64,000 bases of DNA from Streptomyces fradiae ATCC 10745 = DSM 40063 (GTDB lineage Bacteria > Actinomycetota > Actinomycetes > Streptomycetales > Streptomycetaceae), in assembly GCF_008704425.1 (NCBI RefSeq), contig NZ_CP023696.1, forward strand, positions 4,380,501 through 4,444,500. The letters run 5' to 3'. Made by a program: the position numbers and the translations under genes. Each line of letters opens with the position of its first letter. The first letter of the stretch is position 1. A model generated the notes under the pieces. It made no database searches. It was given only the letters and a program-made list of their open reading frames with translations, and was not told where the DNA came from. Positions 7,976 through 16,002 of this stretch are shown here, piece by piece.

Positions 7976-8730
7976 GCCAGACCGTCGACCGGGCGCTGAG
8001 CATCCTGCCGCTGCTCGCCCGGGGCCCCGCCGACCTGGGGCAGGTCGCCGCGCGGCTCGGCGTCCACAAGTCGACCGCCCTGCGCCTGCTGCGCACCCTG
8101 CACGAGCACGGCCTCGTGCACCGGCAGCAGGACCAGCGCTACCGGCTCGGCGCCCGCCTCTTCGCGCTCGCCCACGAGGCCGCCGAGAGCCTCGACGTGC
8201 GGGAGGTCGCCCACCCGCACCTGGTCCGGCTCAACGAGGAGACCGGCCACACCGTCCACCTCGCCGTCCGCGAGGGCGACGAGGTGCTGTACATCGACAA
8301 GGTGGAGAGCCGCTACCCGGTGCGGATGTACTCGCGGATCGGCCGCCCCGTCGCCGTCACGGTGGCCGCCGTCGCCAAGGTCGTCCTCGCCGACCTGCCC
8401 GAGCCGGAGCTGCACGCCCTGACCGCCCGTCTCGACTACCCCCGGTACACGCCCCGTTCGACGCCGGACGCCGCCGCCTTCCGCGCGGAGCTGGCGACCG
8501 TACGCGAACAGGGCTGGGCCGCCGACCTCGGCGGCCACGAGGAGTCCATCAACTGCGTCGCCGCCCCGGTGCGCGGCCCCGACGGCCGCGTCGCCGCCGC
8601 CCTGTCGGTGTCCGCGCCCAGCGTGGTCGTCACCGCGGAGGAACTCCTCGCCCTCCTCCCCCGCGTGCGCGCCGCCGCGCGCGCCGCCGGCGACGACTAC
8701 CGCGGTACCGCACCCCCGAAGACCACGTAG
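7972..8730 (+). CDS. IclR-family transcriptional regulator
   Basis: The product is 252 residues, the normal length for the family. Residues 1-65 form the winged helix-turn-helix (VDRALSILPLLARGP, LGVHKSTALRLLRTL). Residues 80-250 form the IclR effector domain, with VHLAVREGDEVLYIDKVES and a conserved ESINCVAAPV block. It starts within the kinase stop (ATGA) behind AGGAGGT, so it is translationally coupled. IclR proteins often sense sugar acids (KdgR senses KDG-type compounds) and bind short inverted repeats. The dyad at 6565-6581 is the best candidate site here. Confidence 0.92.
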   Translation: MSQTVDRALSILPLLARGPADLGQVAARLGVHKSTALRLLRTLHEHGLVHRQQDQRYRLGARLFALAHEAAESLDVREVAHPHLVRLNEETGHTVHLAVREGDEVLYIDKVESRYPVRMYSRIGRPVAVTVAAVAKVVLADLPEPELHALTARLDYPRYTPRSTPDAAAFRAELATVREQGWAADLGGHEESINCVAAPVRGPDGRVAAALSVSAPSVVVTAEELLALLPRVRAAARAAGDDYRGTAPPKTT

Positions 8731-8766
8731 ACGAGCGAGAGAGCCGAGAGGGACGAGAGAGGCGAG

Positions 8767-9348
8767 ATGAGCGAGAACGACGAGATGACCGGGACGGACG
8801 GCATGAGCGGGATGAGCGGGGCGAACGAGGCGAGCGGGCCGGACGCGACGGGCGTGACGGGCGTGACGGGTGCGGCGGGCGTGACAGGTCCGACGGATGT
8901 GGCGGGCAGGGCGGGTGCGCCGGGCGCGGGCGCCGGGCGGGGCGGCACGGGCGGGAAGACCGCCGTCACTCCGCCCACCCACGCCGCCCCGCCCGCCCGC
9001 TTCTCGCACGGCGTCCGCAAGGGCGGCATCCTCCAGGTCGCCGGACAGGTCGGCTTCCTCCCGGCCGCGCCCGGCGAGCCGCCGGCCGTGGCGGGCCCCA
9101 CGCTGCGCGAGCAGACCCGCCAGACCCTCGCCAACGTCGAGGCGGTCCTCACCGAGGCGGGCGCGACCTGGGACGACGTGGTCATGCTGCGGGTGTACCT
9201 GACGGACGTGGCCCACTTCGCCGAGATGAACGAGGTCTACGACGCGTACCTGGCGGACGTGGCGGTGCCGCCCGCCCGCACCACGGTCTACGTCGGCCTG
9301 CCGCAGGGGCTCCTCGTCGAGATCGACGCCCTCGCCGTACTGGACTGA
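8767..9348 (+). CDS. RidA-family enamine/imine deaminase with a low-complexity N-terminal extension
   Basis: Residues about 70-193 form a RidA (YjgF/YER057c) domain: FSHGVRKGGILQVAGQVGFLP, then TLANVEAVLTEAGATWDDVVMLRVYLTD and PPARTTVYVGLP with the conserved arginine. RidA proteins hydrolyse reactive 2-aminoacrylate-type intermediates released by PLP dehydratases, which fits the PLP deaminase of this cluster. The first 70 residues are Gly/Thr/Ala/Val repeats (GVTGVTGAAGVTG) and are absent from typical members. Translation might start at an internal GTG instead of ATG 8767. The gene follows iclR by 36 bases. Confidence 0.88.
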   Translation: MSENDEMTGTDGMSGMSGANEASGPDATGVTGVTGAAGVTGPTDVAGRAGAPGAGAGRGGTGGKTAVTPPTHAAPPARFSHGVRKGGILQVAGQVGFLPAAPGEPPAVAGPTLREQTRQTLANVEAVLTEAGATWDDVVMLRVYLTDVAHFAEMNEVYDAYLADVAVPPARTTVYVGLPQGLLVEIDALAVLD

Positions 9349-9371
9349 CGGCGAGGGCGCGGGGCCGGAGG

Positions 9372-9436
9372 CCGGGGGCGGGCGGGCCCGCCCACCCCCG
9401 GTCACCCGGTCACCCGGTCACCCGTCACCCGGTCAC
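9372..9436. terminator. GC-rich palindrome plus GGTCACCC tandem repeat between convergent genes
   Basis: A 30-base near-perfect palindrome (9372-9401, core GGGCGGGCCCGCCC) sits 24 bases after the RidA stop and could terminate transcription in both directions. It runs into about five copies of the 8-base word GGTCACCC (9400-9436) that reach the carboxypeptidase stop codon. Confidence 0.5.
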
Positions 9437-9437
9437 G

Positions 9438-10790
9438 CTAGGAGGCCGCGCAGTACTGCTGCTGCTTGCCGATCGACCGGTACATGCAGTCGGCGTTCTC
9501 CAGCAGCTGGAGCACCGCGTCGCGGTTGCGGGACGTCTCGCGCTCGATCACCTCGTCGGGCGGGTAGAAGCCGCCGCCGGAGGTGCCGCGCGGGTACATC
9601 TCGAAGGTGTAGCCGAAGATGCGCTGGTCGCCCCAGAGCCAGTCGTCGATCGACCCGTCGGTGACGTACAGGTCGCTGGACTGCTGGGGGGTGTAGCCGT
9701 TGCTGGCGGCCATCTTGCGGCCGACGGCGGCGAAGGCGTCGCGGTCGTCCTGGGTCATCCCGGGCGCCGTGTCGGAGTACGTCCAGCCGAACGGCCACAG
9801 GACCAGCTCGCTGTAGGTGTGGAAGTCGATGGCGGCCCGGATCTGCTGCCTGCCGCCCACCACGCGGGAGCGGACGAAGTCGGCGACGACCTTCACCTCG
9901 GGCGCCGACTCGGGCGCGGAGCCCCGGTAGGTGGCGGAGCTCGGCGAGCCGGAGGAGCCGTTGCAGCAGCCCCACTTGTAGTCCCAGTTGCGGTTCATGT
10001 CGGTGCCGACGTACGAGGAGCCGGGGTTGGGCTGCCGGTTCTTGCGCCAGCTCCGGTACGAGCCGGTGGCGATGTCGTACTCGCCGCCGTCCGGGTTGAG
10101 GTCGGGCACGATCCAGATCTCGCGGCCGTTGACGGCGTTGGTGACGCGGCTGTCGGTGCCGTAGCCGGCGCCCAGCTCGCGCAGCAGGTACAGGGCCATC
10201 TCGACGGTGAGGTGCTCGCGGGCGTGCTGGTGGTGGGTGAACAGCACCTCGGGCTCGTTCTCGTCGGTGGCCACGTTGTCGCTGACCTTGATGGCGACGA
10301 TGTCGCGGCCCTGGTACGACCGGCCGATCACGCGCTTGCTCATGATGTCCGGGTACTGCCGGAGCCGCTGGTCGATCTCCGCCGTCATCTCCGCGTAGTT
10401 GTGGTAGCGGGAGTCGGCGGACGGGAAGTCCATCGGCGTGACCGCGCCTGCGCCGCTGCGGTCCGGCGGGCCGGGCAGCGCCTCCAGCCGGTGGCCCAGG
10501 GCGCGCAGGCGGCGGGCCTGCTGGGCGTTGGCGCTGACCACGACCGAGTGGGCGGCCACCTCGTCGAGGGAGACGCCGGTGGCGGCGAGGGCGGCGCGTT
10601 CGGCGGGCGTGGAGGGGCCGTGGATCTCGTACTGGCGGATGACCTCCTCGACGGCGTCCGGGGCGGCCTGGGCGGGCGGTGCGGCGGCCGGTCCGGGGGT
10701 GCTGGCGGCGGCGGTGAGCGGCGCCACGACGGCGAGGGCGAGTGCGGCCGCGAGGGTGACGGACCGTCCGCCGGTGATGCGTAGTCGCAT
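9438..10790 (-). CDS. Secreted zinc carboxypeptidase (M14 family)
   Basis: The 450-residue preprotein has a classical signal peptide (MRLRITGG, then a hydrophobic core ending near ASTPG). A propeptide-like segment to about residue 115 is followed by an M14 peptidase domain. Zinc ligands are visible in HHQHAREHLTVE (HxxE) and in DFHTYSELVLWPFGWT. The catalytic glutamate is in YTFEMYP. An unusual double cysteine (WGCCNG) follows the NRNWDYKWG block, as in Streptomyces carboxypeptidase T-like enzymes. It should release C-terminal residues from peptides outside the cell. Confidence 0.92.
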   Translation of the reverse strand: MRLRITGGRSVTLAAALALAVVAPLTAAASTPGPAAAPPAQAAPDAVEEVIRQYEIHGPSTPAERAALAATGVSLDEVAAHSVVVSANAQQARRLRALGHRLEALPGPPDRSGAGAVTPMDFPSADSRYHNYAEMTAEIDQRLRQYPDIMSKRVIGRSYQGRDIVAIKVSDNVATDENEPEVLFTHHQHAREHLTVEMALYLLRELGAGYGTDSRVTNAVNGREIWIVPDLNPDGGEYDIATGSYRSWRKNRQPNPGSSYVGTDMNRNWDYKWGCCNGSSGSPSSATYRGSAPESAPEVKVVADFVRSRVVGGRQQIRAAIDFHTYSELVLWPFGWTYSDTAPGMTQDDRDAFAAVGRKMAASNGYTPQQSSDLYVTDGSIDDWLWGDQRIFGYTFEMYPRGTSGGGFYPPDEVIERETSRNRDAVLQLLENADCMYRSIGKQQQYCAAS

Positions 10791-10903
10791 GCTGGCTCCT
10801 GGAGTGGGGGTCGGGGTGGGTGTCCCCGTGCGACGCAGGGTCGCGGGTATGGCATGAGCGCGTCAAGAGTGAACTTCGGTCACCGAGGGAAGGTCTGCCG
10901 CGT

Positions 10904-10929
10904 CACACGTACACGTCACACGTACACGT
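10904..10929. repeat. 13-bp direct repeat CACACGTACACGT, two adjacent copies
   Basis: Two exact copies lie end to end between the divergent carboxypeptidase and Nramp-like genes, followed by degenerate CACGCGT words up to about 10985. The ACGT cores could be protein-binding sites, but no regulator can be named. Confidence 0.6.
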
Positions 10930-11071
10930 CACGCGTCCACCTCGCGCATCACGCGTGCGGGTCGCGCGTGCGGGTGACGCGCCCCCGCACCGCCGCGCCC
11001 GGAGCGCCGGCGTGCGGGTGCGTGGATGACGTGCTCATGATCGACCGACAGTGAAGAGGGGCGGACGGCAG

Positions 11072-12700
11072 ATGGCGGACACGACGGACACGGCGGGCAC
11101 CGCGCCCGGCTCGGGGGCGCGCGACGGCGGCGGGCGGGCGCCGGGCGGAGGCAGACCGGCGGCCGGACACGGCGGGAACGGCGGGAAGGGCGGGAACGGC
11201 GGAGACGGCCGGGCGGGGAGCGGCGTGGGCGCTCCGGCGGCCGGAGGCGACGGGCACGGCGGAGACGGCCGGGCGGCGGGAGCCGACGGCGGGGGCGCTG
11301 CGGCGGGAGGCGGCGGGGGCCGCCCGGCGGAGCGCGGCGGGGCTCCCGCCGGGCCGCCCGCGATGCGGCGGGCCGGCTGGCGGTACATCGGCCCCGGCAT
11401 CGTCGTCGCCGCGACCGGCGTCGGCGCGGGCGACCTGGTCGCCACGCTCGTCGCGGGCGGCAAGTACGGCTACACCCTGCTCTGGGCCGCCGTCCTCGGC
11501 TGCCTCATCAAGATCTCGCTCGCCGAGGCGGCCGGCCGCTGGCACCTCGCCACGGGCCGCACCCTGCTCGACGGCTGGCGCTCCCTGGGTGCCTGGACGA
11601 CCGTCTACTTCGCCGGGTACGTCGGCGTCTGGGGCTTCGTCTACGGCGCCGCCGCCATGTCCTCCACCGCGCTGCCGCTCGCCGCGCTCTTCCCCGGCGT
11701 GATGGGCCTGAAGTGGTGGGCCGTGCTGTGCGGGGTGGGCGGGCTGCTGTTCGTCTGGTTCAACCGGTACGCCGTCTTCGAGAAGGTCATGACGGCGCTG
11801 GTCGGCGTCATGTTCCTGGTCACCGTCTACCTGGCCGTGCGGGTCGGGCCCCGGCTGGACGACCTCGCCGCCGGGCTCGTGCCCGCGCTGCCGGACGGCT
11901 CGCTCCTCTACACCCTGGGCCTGGTCGGCGGCGTCGGCGGCACGATCACCCTCGCCGCGTACGGCTACTGGGTGAACGCCAAGGGCTGGCGGGACACGGG
12001 GTGGATGCGCGTGATGCGGTTCGACAACCGGGTGGCCTACCTGACGACCGGCGTCTTCGTGGTGGCCATGCTGGTGGTCGGCGCCGAACTGCTGCACTCC
12101 TCGGGCATCGCCGTCGCCAAGGGCGACCGGGGCCTGATCGACCTCGGTGGGGTGCTGGCGGAGCGGTACGGGACGGCCACGGCGAAGCTGTTCCTGGTGG
12201 GCTTCTTCGCCGCGTCCGTCACGTCGCTGATCGGCGTGTGGCAGGGCGTGAGCCTGCTGTTCGCGGACTTCGTGGCCCGTGTCCGGGGACGGGAGGGCGC
12301 CTCGGCGGCGCCGGAGGCCGCCCAGGCGCCGGGCGGCCCCGCGGGCGCCGGGGCCCCCGTCCCCGCGGGTGAGGGCGCCGGGGCCGCTGGGGCCGCGGGC
12401 GCGGGCGCGGACGCGGTGCCGGTGGAGCGGTCGGTGCCGTTCCGCGCGTACCTGCTGTGGCTGACCTTCCCGCCGATGTCGCTGCTCTTCCTCGACCAGC
12501 CGTTCGCGCTGGTCGTCGTCTACGGCGTGATCGGCGCCTTCTTCATGCCGTTCCTCGCGCTGACCCTGCTGTGGCTGCTCAACTCCCACCGTACGCCCCG
12601 CGCGTGGCGCAACGGGTGGCTCGCGAACACGATGCTGGGCGCGGCGGGCGTGCTGTTCCTCGTGCTGTGCGTCGAGCAGGTGCGCGACCTGCCCTGGTGA
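11072..12700 (+). CDS. Nramp (SLC11)-related membrane transporter lacking the canonical metal motifs
   Basis: The 542-residue protein has a Gly-rich cytosolic N-terminus (about residues 1-95) and then 10-11 membrane segments of the Nramp/APC fold. Helix 1 reads GPGIVVAATGVGAGDLVATLVAG, so the usual DPGN metal motif is replaced by GAGD. Helix 6 (GTITLAAYGYWVNAKGW) has no MPH motif. It therefore belongs to the Nramp-related branch, whose substrate cannot be assumed to be manganese or iron. A second low-complexity Ala/Gly insert sits near residues 415-450. ATG 11072 has AGAGGGG upstream; a GTG at 11051 is an in-frame alternative. Confidence 0.82.
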   Translation: MADTTDTAGTAPGSGARDGGGRAPGGGRPAAGHGGNGGKGGNGGDGRAGSGVGAPAAGGDGHGGDGRAAGADGGGAAAGGGGGRPAERGGAPAGPPAMRRAGWRYIGPGIVVAATGVGAGDLVATLVAGGKYGYTLLWAAVLGCLIKISLAEAAGRWHLATGRTLLDGWRSLGAWTTVYFAGYVGVWGFVYGAAAMSSTALPLAALFPGVMGLKWWAVLCGVGGLLFVWFNRYAVFEKVMTALVGVMFLVTVYLAVRVGPRLDDLAAGLVPALPDGSLLYTLGLVGGVGGTITLAAYGYWVNAKGWRDTGWMRVMRFDNRVAYLTTGVFVVAMLVVGAELLHSSGIAVAKGDRGLIDLGGVLAERYGTATAKLFLVGFFAASVTSLIGVWQGVSLLFADFVARVRGREGASAAPEAAQAPGGPAGAGAPVPAGEGAGAAGAAGAGADAVPVERSVPFRAYLLWLTFPPMSLLFLDQPFALVVVYGVIGAFFMPFLALTLLWLLNSHRTPRAWRNGWLANTMLGAAGVLFLVLCVEQVRDLPW

Positions 12701-12722
12701 CGACGGGCGGGCTCCGGCCGGG

Positions 12723-12761
12723 CCGTCGGGCGCCGCGCGTGAACGGCGCGGCGCCCGACGG
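12723..12761. terminator. Bidirectional terminator, 16-bp perfect stem
   Basis: Arms 12723-12738 and 12746-12761 pair perfectly over 16 bases around a 7-base loop (GTGAACG). It lies between the convergent stops of the Nramp-like gene (12700) and the chitinase (12773). Confidence 0.8.
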
Positions 12762-12772
12762 TCGCGTACCGC

Positions 12773-14464
12773 CTACGGCAGGTTGTGGACGTGCGGGCCG
12801 ACCGCGTTGGACCAGGCGTTGCCCGCCGTCGCGTCCCAGTTGGTCGACCAGGTCATGGCGCCGCGCAGCGACGGCCACGTCTTGGACGGCTTGAAGGAGC
12901 CGCAGCCGGTGCCGCGCGTCAGGCAGTCCAGGGCGTTCTTCACGACGGACGGGTCGACGTAGCCGCTGCCCGCGCCGCGCGGCGACGCCGGGACGCCGAG
13001 GCCGACCTGCGACGGGTCGAGGCCGCCCTCCAGCTGGATGCAGGCGAGCGCGGTGAGGAAGTCCACCGAGCCCTGGGAGTACACCTTGCCGTCGCAGCCG
13101 AGCATGGAGCCGCTGTTGTAGTACTGCATGTTGACGACGGTGAGGATGTCCTTCACGGCGAGCGCCAGCTTGAAGTACTCCGTGCCGGTGTTCTGCATGT
13201 CGATGGTCTGCGGCGCCATCGTCAGGACCATCTGCGGCCCCGCCTTCGCCGAGAGCTGGCGCAGCGCCTTCGTCAGGTAGGTCGAGTTGATGCCGTGCTC
13301 CAGGTCGACGTCCACGCCGCTGAAGCCGTACTCCCGCATCAGCGCGTACGCGCTGTCCGCGAACGCCTTGGCGGAGGCGTCGCTGTTGATGATGACGTTG
13401 CCCTTCTCGCCGCCGATCGACAGGACGACCGACTTGCCGGCGGCCTTCTTCGCGGCGATGTCCGCCTTGAAGTCGGCGACCGAGGCGTAGCCGACCGCCG
13501 GGTCGAGGTTGAAGGTGATCTCGCCGGGCGTGGACGTGGAGTCCGCGAACGACACCGCGATGATGTCGTACTGCTCCTGGACCTCGCGGAGCTTCTGCAC
13601 CTTGGCGCCGTTGTCGAAGTTCTGCCAGTAGCCGGTCAGCGCGTGCTTCGGCACCGTCGGGTTCGGCTGGGTGCCGCCGCCGGGCGCGGTGCGGGCGCCG
13701 ACGGCCGCGGACCGGGCGGACTCGCCGGCGGCGTTGGCCGCGGTCACCTGGAACTCGTACGACGTGTCGGCCGCCAGGCCCGTCACGGTCGCGGAGGTGC
13801 CGGACACGGACTGGACGCGCGCCCCGTCCCGGTAGACGTGGTAGCCGGTCGCTCCGCTCACCGGGTTCCAGGAGAGCGCCACGGACGAGGAGGTCACCGT
13901 CCCCGCGGCCAGCCCGGCCGGGGTTGCGGGCACCACCGGGTCGGGGTCGCCGCCCCCGCCGCCGTCCGGGCCGAAGACCGACACGTCGTCCACGTGGTAG
14001 GCGGCCTGCCCGTACCAGCCGTGGGTGTAGACCGTGACGGAGGTGGTGTTCGGGCCGGTGGTGAAGGTGGTGGTCAGCTGCTGCCAGGCGGAGGAGCCGG
14101 GTGACCAGGTGGACACGTCGGTCGTCCCGGTGCCGGTCGCGCCCAGGTAGGCGTACCCGCCCTGCGTCCAGGCGCTCAGCCTGTACGTCGAGCCGGGCTT
14201 GACCTTCACGGTCTGGGAGCAGCGGGCGTTGTCCAGCCCGGCGGGCGTCGCCTTCAGGGCGGCGGCGCCGGTGCGGACCGGCGAGGCGACGGCGGCGCCG
14301 CTGCCGCCGGAGCAGGTCCATTCGGCGAGGCCGGACTCGAAGCCGGCGTTGCGGGCGACGTTGCGGTCCTCCGCCTGCGCGGTGGCGGCGCCGCCGGTCA
14401 GGACGAGCCCGGACGCGACGGCGAGCGCGGCGGCGCCGCCGACGAGCGATCTGGTGCGGGTCAC
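12773..14464 (-). CDS. Secreted GH18 chitinase with carbohydrate-binding module and FN3 domain
   Basis: The 563-residue preprotein has a signal peptide (residues 1-31), a jelly-roll carbohydrate-binding module at about 33-165, a Gly/Asp linker, an FN3 domain at about 180-265, and a GH18 catalytic barrel from about 278 to the end. The active-site strand reads GFSGVDVDLEHG. The DxDxE core with the catalytic glutamate is kept, while the first aspartate of the DGxDxDxE pattern is serine. Barrel strands GYWQNFDN, SVVLSIGG, MVLTMAPQ and MTWSTNWD fit a ChiC-like bacterial chitinase. It hydrolyses chitin outside the cell. A DasR-type operator lies far upstream. Confidence 0.93.
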   Translation of the reverse strand: MTRTRSLVGGAAALAVASGLVLTGGAATAQAEDRNVARNAGFESGLAEWTCSGGSGAAVASPVRTGAAALKATPAGLDNARCSQTVKVKPGSTYRLSAWTQGGYAYLGATGTGTTDVSTWSPGSSAWQQLTTTFTTGPNTTSVTVYTHGWYGQAAYHVDDVSVFGPDGGGGGDPDPVVPATPAGLAAGTVTSSSVALSWNPVSGATGYHVYRDGARVQSVSGTSATVTGLAADTSYEFQVTAANAAGESARSAAVGARTAPGGGTQPNPTVPKHALTGYWQNFDNGAKVQKLREVQEQYDIIAVSFADSTSTPGEITFNLDPAVGYASVADFKADIAAKKAAGKSVVLSIGGEKGNVIINSDASAKAFADSAYALMREYGFSGVDVDLEHGINSTYLTKALRQLSAKAGPQMVLTMAPQTIDMQNTGTEYFKLALAVKDILTVVNMQYYNSGSMLGCDGKVYSQGSVDFLTALACIQLEGGLDPSQVGLGVPASPRGAGSGYVDPSVVKNALDCLTRGTGCGSFKPSKTWPSLRGAMTWSTNWDATAGNAWSNAVGPHVHNLP

Positions 14465-14840
14465 GTGCTTCCTCCGGTGGGGGTGGGGGAGTTGGGGGAT
14501 GGGCGCGTTGGGCCTCGGGCGCCTCCGGGGCCGTGGGGCCCGGCGGTGGGGCGCCCGTGGTCGGTGTGGGCGGCCGGTGGCCGGTCACCGCCGCCGGTGG
14601 GGGGAGGCGGATGACGGGTGCTCAGGGGCGCTGCGGGGAGGGGCGTGCGGGGAGGGGCGTGCGGGGTGCGGCGGCGGGGCTGAAGGCGGCCGAGGAGGAC
14701 TCGGTGACGGGTGATCGGCGGTCGGAATCGGTGGTCGGCGATCGGGGATCGGGGATCGGTGGTCCGGGATCGGTGGTCCGGGGTCGCTGGTCGGCGATCG
14801 GGGGCGTGCGGGACGGTGGCCGCCGTGCCCCGCTGCCCGT
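14465..14840 (-). other. Long chitinase leader region with GATCGG repeats
   Basis: If transcription starts at the promoter near 14867, the chitinase mRNA has a leader of about 370 bases. The part at 14712-14811 consists of imperfect direct repeats of GATCGGNGGTCSG-type words. I see no gene in it. Frames open across it on the + strand have no ribosome site or recognisable protein. Confidence 0.5.
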
Positions 14841-14846
14841 ACAAGT

Positions 14847-14860
14847 TGGTCCAGACCAAT
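14847..14860. promoter_or_regulatory. DasR-type operator upstream of the chitinase gene
   Basis: TTGGTCCAGACCAA has perfect 6-base arms around CA and closely matches the DasR-responsive element (ACTGGTCTAGACCACT) known for Streptomyces chitin and GlcNAc genes. DasR is the GlcNAc-phosphate-sensing GntR repressor. A second GGACC-containing word just upstream (14873-14883) gives the direct-repeat pair known from Streptomyces chitinase promoters. Confidence 0.75.
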
Positions 14861-14866
14861 CGCGTT

Positions 14867-14872
14867 GTCAAG
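14867..14872 (-). promoter_or_regulatory. -35 box of the chitinase promoter
   Basis: A perfect TTGACA lies on the minus strand immediately upstream of the DasR-type dyad. A -10 box at the usual distance (AACTTG or CTTGTA) is weak. Binding at the dyad would occlude the promoter. Confidence 0.5.
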
Positions 14873-15120
14873 GTCCAGGACCGGCATGGGAGCACCGATC
14901 GCCGGTCCGTGGGCGGTGCGCCGGTCAACTCGTGTCCCGTTCGCCCCGATTGGTGACCCACACGCCGCGCATGATCCACCACGAGGAGTCCGAAAGCGGT
15001 TCACCAGCCCCGTTCCCGCCGATAAAGTGCGGGTCAGGAGCACACACGGAGCGACAGGTGTCGCAGCCGCCTGCGACGCGCCGGGAACAGCCGGTGGCCG
15101 GAGCCGAACGGGGAACGAGC

Positions 15121-16002
15121 GTGCCGACCGCGATTGCCGTCACCAGCGCCGACCTGGTGCTACCTCCGACCGACCCGCACACCCCCGGCGCCGCCGTGCT
15201 CCCGCACCCCGACGACCAGTCACTCGCCGCCGCCCTGGCCGACACCCAGACGCTGGTCGAGCAGTGCGGCCACGTCGTCGCGCTCTACCCGGCGTCCACC
15301 CCGCCCGCCCACGTGCGCCGCCTCCACACCGTGCGCGCCCTGCTGGAGAGCGACCGGATAGCCCTGCTGCCGGTCGACCTGCCGCCGCTCGGCGTCGCCG
15401 TCCTCGCCCGCCAGCTGCGCCAGCTCTCCGTCTGCGACTTCGGGCCCGGTGTCCTCGCGACCGCCGCCCGGCTCCTCGCCCACTACGTCCACGCCGGAGC
15501 CGTACTCAACTCCGTCGCCCGCCTCGACCGCGTCCCCGTCACGCTCAAGGCGCACGCCAAGTCCTGGATGCCGGGGAGCCAGTTCGCCGTCCTGGCCAAC
15601 CCGCGGCCCCGCCTCGTCCGGCTCGGCTCCCACGGCGGCGACCCGTTCCCCGGCCCCGACTTCGCCACCCGCCTGGCCGTCGCGCGCGGCCAGCTCGCCG
15701 GCGACTGGGTGACCGGCACCCTCGCGGCCGCCTGGCGCGTCCAGGGCGTCGACGAGGTGGCGCTCCCCGCGGCCTCCGCCGGGTGGTGGGGGGCGGGCAA
15801 GCTGGTCGAGTTCGCCGCGTACCTGCCCGACCTCGCCGTACTGCACCAGCTCGTGTCGTCCGTACGGCGCGAGACCTGCGGCTGGTGCGGCAGCGAACTG
15901 CTCGGCGACCGCTGCGGCTTCTGCGCGGCGCCCCTCGCCCCGCCGGACCCCGGCGGCCCCGCCGCCCTCCCGGCGGGCCCGCCGATGCGGCACGCGTCGT
16001 GA
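15121..16002 (+). CDS. Conserved hypothetical protein with C-terminal zinc ribbon, first gene of the Tad series
   Basis: This 293-residue protein starts at GTG 15121 behind GGGGAA. The body is soluble and alpha/beta in character with no recognised domain. The C-terminus carries CGWCGSELLGDRCGFC, two CxxC pairs that should form a zinc ribbon. Its stop overlaps the next frame (GTGA). Its place ahead of rcpC and tadZ suggests a cytosolic role in pilus assembly or control, but nothing in the sequence shows this directly. Confidence 0.75.
   Translation: MPTAIAVTSADLVLPPTDPHTPGAAVLPHPDDQSLAAALADTQTLVEQCGHVVALYPASTPPAHVRRLHTVRALLESDRIALLPVDLPPLGVAVLARQLRQLSVCDFGPGVLATAARLLAHYVHAGAVLNSVARLDRVPVTLKAHAKSWMPGSQFAVLANPRPRLVRLGSHGGDPFPGPDFATRLAVARGQLAGDWVTGTLAAAWRVQGVDEVALPAASAGWWGAGKLVEFAAYLPDLAVLHQLVSSVRRETCGWCGSELLGDRCGFCAAPLAPPDPGGPAALPAGPPMRHAS

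Noticed and set aside
11640..11830. Mobile element or transferred island around the Nramp-like gene
   Set aside because: Base and codon use match the neighbours, and no integrase, transposase or terminal repeats are seen.
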